A stretch of DNA of 64,000 nt from Mesostigma viride (lineage: Eukaryota; Streptophyta; Mesostigmatophyceae; Mesostigmatales; Mesostigmataceae), in assembly GCA_009746045.1 (NCBI GenBank), contig RPFO01002254.1, forward strand, positions 1-64,000, read 5' to 3'. Positions 58,803 to 64,000 of the stretch are shown in pieces. Made by a program: the position numbers and the translations under genes. The notes beneath the pieces are model-generated. The model had not been told where the DNA came from. It made no database searches and was given only the letters and a program-made list of their open reading frames with translations. Position 1 is the first letter of the stretch. Every line of letters starts with the position of its first letter.

Positions 58803-61068
58803 GGTACCGCCTGCCGTCCGGCACTTTGAAGCCCGCCGGTGCTATAATTCCTATCGTCCACGCATGTTTTCCCCTGCCTCAAACCGCACGTTGCATTTAA
58901 ATCTGGAGCCCAAAATTCACTGAAAACGTGTGCCAGCCGGTAGCAAACTGGGCCAAGCTGCCACGGAGTGGTGGTACCGCCTGCCGTCCGGCACTTTGAA
59001 GCCCGCCGGTGCTATAATTCCTATCGTCCACGCATGTTTTCCCCTGCCTCAAACCGCACGTTGCATTTAAATCTGGAGCCCAAAATTCACTGAAAACGTG
59101 TGCCAGCCGGTAGCAAACTGGGCCAAGCTGCCACGGAGTGGTGGTACCGCCTGCATGCCGTCCGGCACTTTGAAGCCCGCCGGTGCTATAATTCCTATCG
59201 TCCACGCATGTTTTCCCCTGCCTCAAACCGCACGTTGCATTTAAATCTGGAGCCCAAAATTCACTGAAAACGTGTGCCAGCCGGTAGCAAACTGGGCCAA
59301 GCTGCCACGGAGTGGTGGTACCGCCTGCCGTCCGGCACTTTGAAGCCCGCCGGTGCTATAATTCCTATCGTCCACGCATGTTTTCCCCTGCCTCAAACCG
59401 CACGTTGCATTTAAATCTGGAGCCCAAAATTCACTGAAAACGTGTGCCAGCCGGTAGCAAACTGGGCCAAGCTGCCACGGAGTGGTGGTACCGCCTGCCG
59501 TCCGGCACTTTGAAGCCCGCCGGTGCTATAATTCCTATCGTCCACGCATGTTTTCCCCTGCCTCAAACCGCACGTTGCATTTAAATCTGGAGCCCAAAAT
59601 TCACTGAAAACGTGTGCCAGCCGGTAGCAAACTGGGCCAAGCTGCCACGGAGTGGTGGTACCGCCTGCCGTCCGGCACTTTGAAGCCCGCCGGTGCTATA
59701 ATTCCTATCGTCCACGCATGTTTTCCCCTGCCTCAAACCGCACGTTGCATTTAAATCTGGAGCCCAAAATTCACTGAAAACGTGTGCCAGCCGGTAGCAA
59801 ACTGGGCCAAGCTGCCACGGAGTGGTGGTACCGCCTGCCGTCCGGCACTTTGAAGCCCGCCGGTGCTATAATTCCTATCGTCCACGCATGTTTTCCCCTG
59901 CCTCAAACCGCACGTTGCATTTAAATCTGGAGCCCAAAATTCACTGAAAACGTGTGCCAGCCGGTAGCAAACTGGGCCAAGCTGCCACGGAGTGGTGGTA
60001 CCGCCTGCCGTCCGGCACTTTGAAGCCCGCCGGTGCTATAATTCCTATCGTCCACGCATGTTTTCCCCTGCCTCAAACCGCACGTTGCATTTAAATCTGG
60101 AGCCCAAAATTCACTGAAAACGTGTGCCAGCCGGTAGCAAACTGGGCCAAGCTGCCACGGAGTGGTGGTACCGCCTGCATGCCGTCCGGCACTTTGAAGC
60201 CCGCCGGTGCTATAATTCCTATCGTCCACGCATGTTTTCCCCTGCCTCAAACCGCACGTTGCATTTAAATCTGGAGCCCAAAATTCACTGAAAACGTGTG
60301 CCAGCCGGTAGCAAACTGGGCCAAGCTGCCACGGAGTGGTGGTACCGCCTGCCGTCCGGCACTTTGAAGCCCGCCGGTGCTATAATTCCTATCGTCCACG
60401 CATGTTTTCCCCTGCCTCAAACCGCACGTTGCATTTAAATCTGGAGCCCAAAATTCACTGAAAACGTGTGCCAGCCGGTAGCAAACTGGGCCAAGCTGCC
60501 ACGGAGTGGTGGTACCGCCTGCCGTCCGGCACTTTGAAGCCCGCCGGTGCTATAATTCCTATCGTCCACGCATGTTTTCCCCTGCCTCAAACCGCACGTT
60601 GCATTTAAATCTGGAGCCCAAAATTCACTGAAAACGTGTGCCAGCCGGTAGCAAACTGGGCCAAGCTGCCACGGAGTGGTGGTACCGCCTGCCGTCCGGC
60701 ACTTTGAAGCCCGCCGGTGCTATAATTCCTATCGTCCACGCATGTTTTCCCCTGCCTCAAACCGCACGTTGCATTTAAATCTGGAGCCCAAAATTCACTG
60801 AAAACGTGTGCCAGCCGGTAGCAAACTGGGCCAAGCTGCCACGGAGTGGTGGTACCGCCTGCATGCCGTCCGGCACTTTGAAGCCCGCCGGTGCTATAAT
60901 TCCTATCGTCCACGCATGTTTTCCCCTGCCTCAAACCGCACGTTGCATTTAAATCTGGAGCCCAAAATTCACTGAAAACGTGTGCCAGCCGGTAGCAAAC
61001 TGGGCCAAGCTGCCACGGAGTGGTGGTACCGCCTGCCGTCCGGCACTTTGAAGCCCGCCGGTGCTATA
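58803..61068. repeat. 170 bp tandem array, 13 units plus 44 bp
   Basis: Units start at GGTACCGCCTGC. Thirteen full units span 58803-61024: ten of 170 bases and three (59143, 60167, 60851) of 174, the latter having GCATGC where the others have GC near the unit start. Otherwise the units are almost identical. The array begins about 110 bases upstream of the PHD start codon and ends against a retrotransposon 3' fragment. It may supply promoter units for the element; no other gene is next to it. Confidence 0.95.
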
Positions 61069-61076
61069 TATAACCA

Positions 61077-61275
61077 CATCATGCTCCGCCGTACGCGGGC
61101 TGATTTTGCGGTGCAGCAGGGCTATTAGGTTCCTCCCGTTAGGCGTTTCCATTGGTCTTATCGTACTTCGTAGTATAGAGCTTTGACATGGCTCTGTATA
61201 TAGGTTTATAGCTGGGCGTTTGCTTTGGTTTGAGTGATTTCACTCTGCTGTAAGTAATTATATTTTTAATATATA
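61077..61275 (+). mobile_element. RLE retrotransposon 3' end, plus orientation
   Basis: Encodes MLRRTRADFAVQQGY and stop, then the same 3' untranslated sequence as copies A and B (GGTTCCTCCCGTTAGGCG, ATAGCTGGGCGTTTGC, TATATTTTTAATATATAA). It is severely 5'-truncated and carries a small insertion (CGTACTTCGTAGTATAG instead of CGTAGTATAG). It joins the 170 bp array at 61069. Confidence 0.88.
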
Positions 61276-61539
61276 ACCACTCATTGAGTGATAGGGCCGT
61301 GTGGGGTACCGGGGAGCCATTCTTGAGTGATGATGATTTAGTGATAAATTGAGTGATAAAATATTGGATTTCGTTTTTTTCTACTGACGCACGTCACGTG
61401 GCAGCCGTGACTTCCCGACCCCTGCCAACCCCGGCTCAGGGGTCGCGGGGCTTTAGGATGTCATAGAAATGCTGGCGCCTGTCACCGGTCACCCACAAAA
61501 ACCACACCTGCATCAACATGTGAGACAGGGTTCTCATAT
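61276..61539. other. Spacer between repeats and the viral-like genes
   Basis: Contains loosely repeated GAGTGAT words near 61285-61365 and otherwise nothing recognisable. Confidence 0.45.
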
Positions 61540-61601
61540 GGGGGAAAATTGGCCAGATAATTTGATATTAGTACTATACTTTCTCTGGCCAATTTTCCCC
61601 C
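61540..61601. repeat. 18 bp perfect inverted repeat, 26 nt loop
   Basis: GGGGGAAAATTGGCCAGA at 61540-61557 is repeated exactly in reverse complement at 61584-61601. It lies about 90 bases beyond the stop of the first viral-like gene. It could act as a transcript end or mark an element boundary. Confidence 0.85.
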
Positions 61602-61691
61602 CTCCCTCATAACCCCTCAACAAACAAGCAAACAACGCCACACACCAACCGCATGACTGTATTCGGAGGATGGCTTTGTTGTCACTCGCCT

Positions 61692-62060
61692 CTATGGGAG
61701 CTGCAAACGCTCCTTCACCTGATCAAACGTGGATGAGGAAATGGATTGTCTGCCAGTGACACAGCCGGCCATTATGGATATGACGACCAAATCCTCGCAC
61801 GCCTTTATAATCTCGTCAAGAGTCGCGTCGTCTCCAAGGGCGCACAGAGCAGCCGACGAGAAGATGCGCGGGTCGTCTAGCTGATCTAATTCTACCTGGT
61901 AGTTGTCCTCGTATGGATCGGGCTTTCCGGCGACAACGCAGGAAACTCGCGCCACTTCTGCAGCGTTGACAGATCGTCGCGTGCCGTTCTGGATGTACCC
62001 GCCGCTGCTCGGCTTGCAGGCCTCGATGCAGTTCAGAATGTCATTCATGGTTATGAACAT
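61692..62060 (-). CDS. Hypothetical protein, 122 aa, viral-like segment
   Basis: ATG at 62060 (a second in-frame ATG at 62048), stop TAG at 61692-61694. The protein is soluble-looking, with no signal peptide or membrane segment, and has blocks GTRRSVNAAEVARVSCVVAG and ALGDDATLDEIIKACEDLVV that look like a small alpha-beta fold. I do not recognise the family. It is intronless, on the same strand as and 93 bases from the next gene. Confidence 0.65.
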   Translation of the reverse strand: MFITMNDILNCIEACKPSSGGYIQNGTRRSVNAAEVARVSCVVAGKPDPYEDNYQVELDQLDDPRIFSSAALCALGDDATLDEIIKACEDLVVISIMAGCVTGRQSISSSTFDQVKERLQLP

Positions 62061-62099
62061 GTTGGAATGTGTATAAATTCATGCAAGAAATTATATTAA

Positions 62100-62130
62100 C
62101 CAATTACAATAACAAATGCCAATTACAATG
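62100..62130 (-). promoter_or_regulatory. Direct repeat upstream of the 122 aa gene
   Basis: On the minus strand ATTGTAATTGG occurs twice, 19-20 bases apart, in an AT-rich stretch 40-70 bases before the start codon. A duplicated promoter or binding element is plausible but only inferred. Confidence 0.35.
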
Positions 62131-62153
62131 TGTCAATACGCGATGAATTCTAT

Positions 62154-62651
62154 CTATTTGTGATGACACTTGCACGAATCAAACCCGCGAACCTTCTCGA
62201 ATCGAAGGACGACAAGAAAGCTGTCCGCGGCATTAGGCGACTCGTAGTCAGCGTCGCCCGCGCTGCGGTCCAAATGAACCATCCGCATCGTCAAACGCCC
62301 TCCGTTTCGGAACAGGTATGGGTTCTCGAGATTGAAATAGCTGTGATCGTTTATCATGTTGTAGGACGTCGCCTCGGTGCCGTAGCATTCGTCAGACACT
62401 AACGCCACCTCGTCGTTTACGTTGTGCGACCCACCCGTAAAATCCGGCGAAACTATTCCGATAGTCTTGTAATTGCTCGCGCCCTCGATATTGGCCAGAT
62501 AAGCCGCGTGTGCTCCTCCACGCCAGGTCTCGTCGATTACAGGAGCCCTAGCGTCTGGCTTTACGACAAACACGGCCCGCATGGTCGTTTCGTCGAACTC
62601 TTGCGCCTTCCCGGAGTCTAAGATTACTTGGTAGAAATACGGGTAGTCCAT
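62154..62651 (-). CDS. Hypothetical protein, 165 aa, viral-like segment
   Basis: ATG at 62651, stop at 62154-62156. It begins MDYPYFYQVILDSGKAQEFD and contains TMRAVFVVKPDARAP, IGIVSPDFTGGSHNVND and MRMVHLDRSAGDADY. The pattern of short hydrophobic strands suggests a beta-rich structural protein. No known domain is recognised. It is intronless and 42 bases downstream of the Ig/LamG gene, which suggests a compact gene cluster as in large DNA viruses. Confidence 0.7.
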   Translation of the reverse strand: MDYPYFYQVILDSGKAQEFDETTMRAVFVVKPDARAPVIDETWRGGAHAAYLANIEGASNYKTIGIVSPDFTGGSHNVNDEVALVSDECYGTEATSYNMINDHSYFNLENPYLFRNGGRLTMRMVHLDRSAGDADYESPNAADSFLVVLRFEKVRGFDSCKCHHK

Positions 62652-62693
62652 GGCTTCGATACACTTACGGGAGATATTAGTTTACTGGGCGAT

Positions 62694-64000
62694 CTACGCT
62701 GGGATGGCGGCAGGCGTGCCCCATTTATGCACTAGGTAACCTCGGATCGCCTCGAGCTCGGCCGCGGTCTTGGCGGTGCTGTAGATCAGGATCTCGCCGG
62801 TCCATCCGTCCCAGTTACGAGTGCTCCAATCTATATCTGCGCCCACACAGATCCTTCCGGGATTCTGTACCGCAGTACCGGTGTACGCCCCACCATCTCT
62901 ACCATCAAATCTGGTAATGGACGTTTTTGGCGTGCTTCCTAGGTCGCACGACAGCGCCAGCACGTGCGCCCGGCCGTCGTAAAACTCTGCATTCGTGCAG
63001 ATCAGTTGAGTGGCTCCGTCTGTACCCAAAAGCGCATAAAACTTGGAATTGTCGCAGTTGTTGCAGATGCCCAGTCCGTAATTACTTTGAGCACCGACAA
63101 CGAGGCCTTTCGTGGAAACTCCCGATTGTTGAGGGTAAACACTCGGGGTGTTTGATTTTGCGACGACGATCAAGGTGTTTTGCGGACGACCCCAGAAAAA
63201 CCCGTCGCTCTGGAGCCCGTTACGCAAACTGTAACTGAATTGAAGAGACCGCTTAGAGTTTAAGCTAGTGTTGTCGATGGTCGGCGCATTGGTGGTGAAG
63301 CACAGTAAGTGCTGGGTCCCCTTCTTGTCTTTCATGCCCCTTACTGAAGTCGTGGCGAGCGTGGTAAAATTGGTGTCGCTGTACAGCGTCGACGAGTCAG
63401 TGGGATCGTACCACGCGTACAGGGCCGAGTCGGTGGCGGGGTTGTATGGCGTAAACGTGAACGATAGCGAGTTCGAAGCCGAGTTGCCGGTCCCAAACAC
63501 CGCGTCTGTCGCAGCCCCTGCGCCAACGCTGAAGGATGTGGCAGAATTGGCCGTCGTCGCCGTCACGTTGAACGTGTACGACGCCCCACTGCCAACCAAA
63601 TCGGAAGCGGTTCCGTTCGTCACTGCGATGTCTCACAACGCGAAACCGGTCACCGCTCGACTGAAAGTCGCTGTCACAGATATGACACTAGATGTAGTAG
63701 TTGTTCCGGCCGACGTTGACAGCGTGACGGTGGGCTGAGGGGCATAAGTGAATGACAGCGTATTGGAAGCCGCGTTGGCGGTTCCTGTCGAGGCGTCAGC
63801 GACAGATCCAGCGCCCACATTGACACTCGTGACGGCGTACGCGGTCGTTGGAGTCACCTGGAAGGCGTACGACGCCCCGCTGCCGGTAAGGTTGGCGGCT
63901 GTCCCGTTGGTCACGGTGATGTCGCCCAACGCGAACCCCGTGACCGACCTGCTGAACGTGACGGCAACATCCACGGGTGTCGAGGATGGCGTGGAGCCCG
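62694..64000 (-). CDS. Ig-like repeat plus LamG-like protein (partial, in-frame TGA)
   Basis: Open from the window edge leftward to TAG at 62694. There are two Ig-like repeats of about 95 residues: VTFSRSVTGFALGDITVTNG and GSGASYAFQVTPTT, then VTATFSRAVTGFAL and GSGASYTFNVTATT. A C-terminal domain of about 230 residues follows, with ALYAWYDPTDSSTLY, GFFWGRPQNTLIVVAKSN and WTGEILIYSTAKTAAELEAI, then YLVHKWGTP, a typical LamG/concanavalin A-like ending. Such Ig-LamG proteins serve as surface or fibre proteins in bacteria, phages and large algal viruses. In the second repeat the Gly codon after FAL is TGA (63635-63633) while the frame continues, so the gene carries one nonsense change. The 5' end lies outside the window. 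Confidence 0.75.

Larger units (their letters stand above)
48965..61068 (-). mobile_element. RLE retrotransposon copy B with nested DNA element
   Basis: Reading leftward: tandem 170 bp units (61068-58803), short leader, PHD-finger frame (58690-58031), interruption by a DNA element (58028-53622), then RING, C2H2, reverse transcriptase and restriction-like endonuclease (53619-49109), 3' untranslated region and TA-rich tail near 48965. Without the insertion the body would be about 5.4 kb plus the units. Three other 3' ends of the family lie at 47045, 47690 and 61077. The grouping of the 170 bp array with this element rests on position and on the parallel with tandem promoter units of some mammalian L1 elements. 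Confidence 0.7.

Overview
The window looks like nuclear DNA of a GC-rich green alga, probably a chlorophyte of Chlamydomonas/Volvox type. The grounds are spliced GC-rich exons, TGTAA polyadenylation signals after two genes, a long (TG)n tract, a plant/cyanobacterial-type ethylene-receptor-like histidine kinase with very long low-complexity insertions, and dense minisatellites and retrotransposons. The species cannot be named from the sequence alone.

Layout. Bases 1-16965 are one satellite array of roughly 60-74 bp monomers. The first 4.4 kb is full of indels. The rest is clean and organised in a higher-order repeat of about 4.34 kb. A G-rich 30 bp minisatellite follows (17232-18003), then about 4 kb without recognisable genes, with AT-rich DNA, a GGGTAC cluster and a perfect palindrome. 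A 229 bp repeat (22085-22650) leads into a four-exon transposase-like gene (22791-26140, + strand). The main host gene is a minus-strand hybrid histidine kinase (38379-28141, four recognised exons, 5' part not found). It carries an insertion of about 1,690 residues inside its ATPase domain.

From 42.4 to 61.3 kb the window is a transposon graveyard. It holds remains of a YADD-type LINE with an ORF1, a pair of inverted MITE-like elements, and several copies of a second non-LTR retrotransposon. The best copy of the latter reads leftward. It has thirteen tandem 170 bp units at its 5' end, a PHD finger, a RING finger, C2H2 fingers, a reverse transcriptase with YLDD and a restriction-like endonuclease. 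It is interrupted between the PHD and RING parts by a 4.4 kb DNA element (53622-58028) with long TGAGAA-rich terminal inverted repeats and a TA target duplication.

The last 2.4 kb (61.6-64.0 kb) changes style: three closely spaced, intronless minus-strand genes, one encoding Ig-like repeats plus a LamG/concanavalin-like C-terminus. This may be the edge of an integrated large DNA virus of algae, but no virus hallmark gene lies in the window, so that remains an inference.
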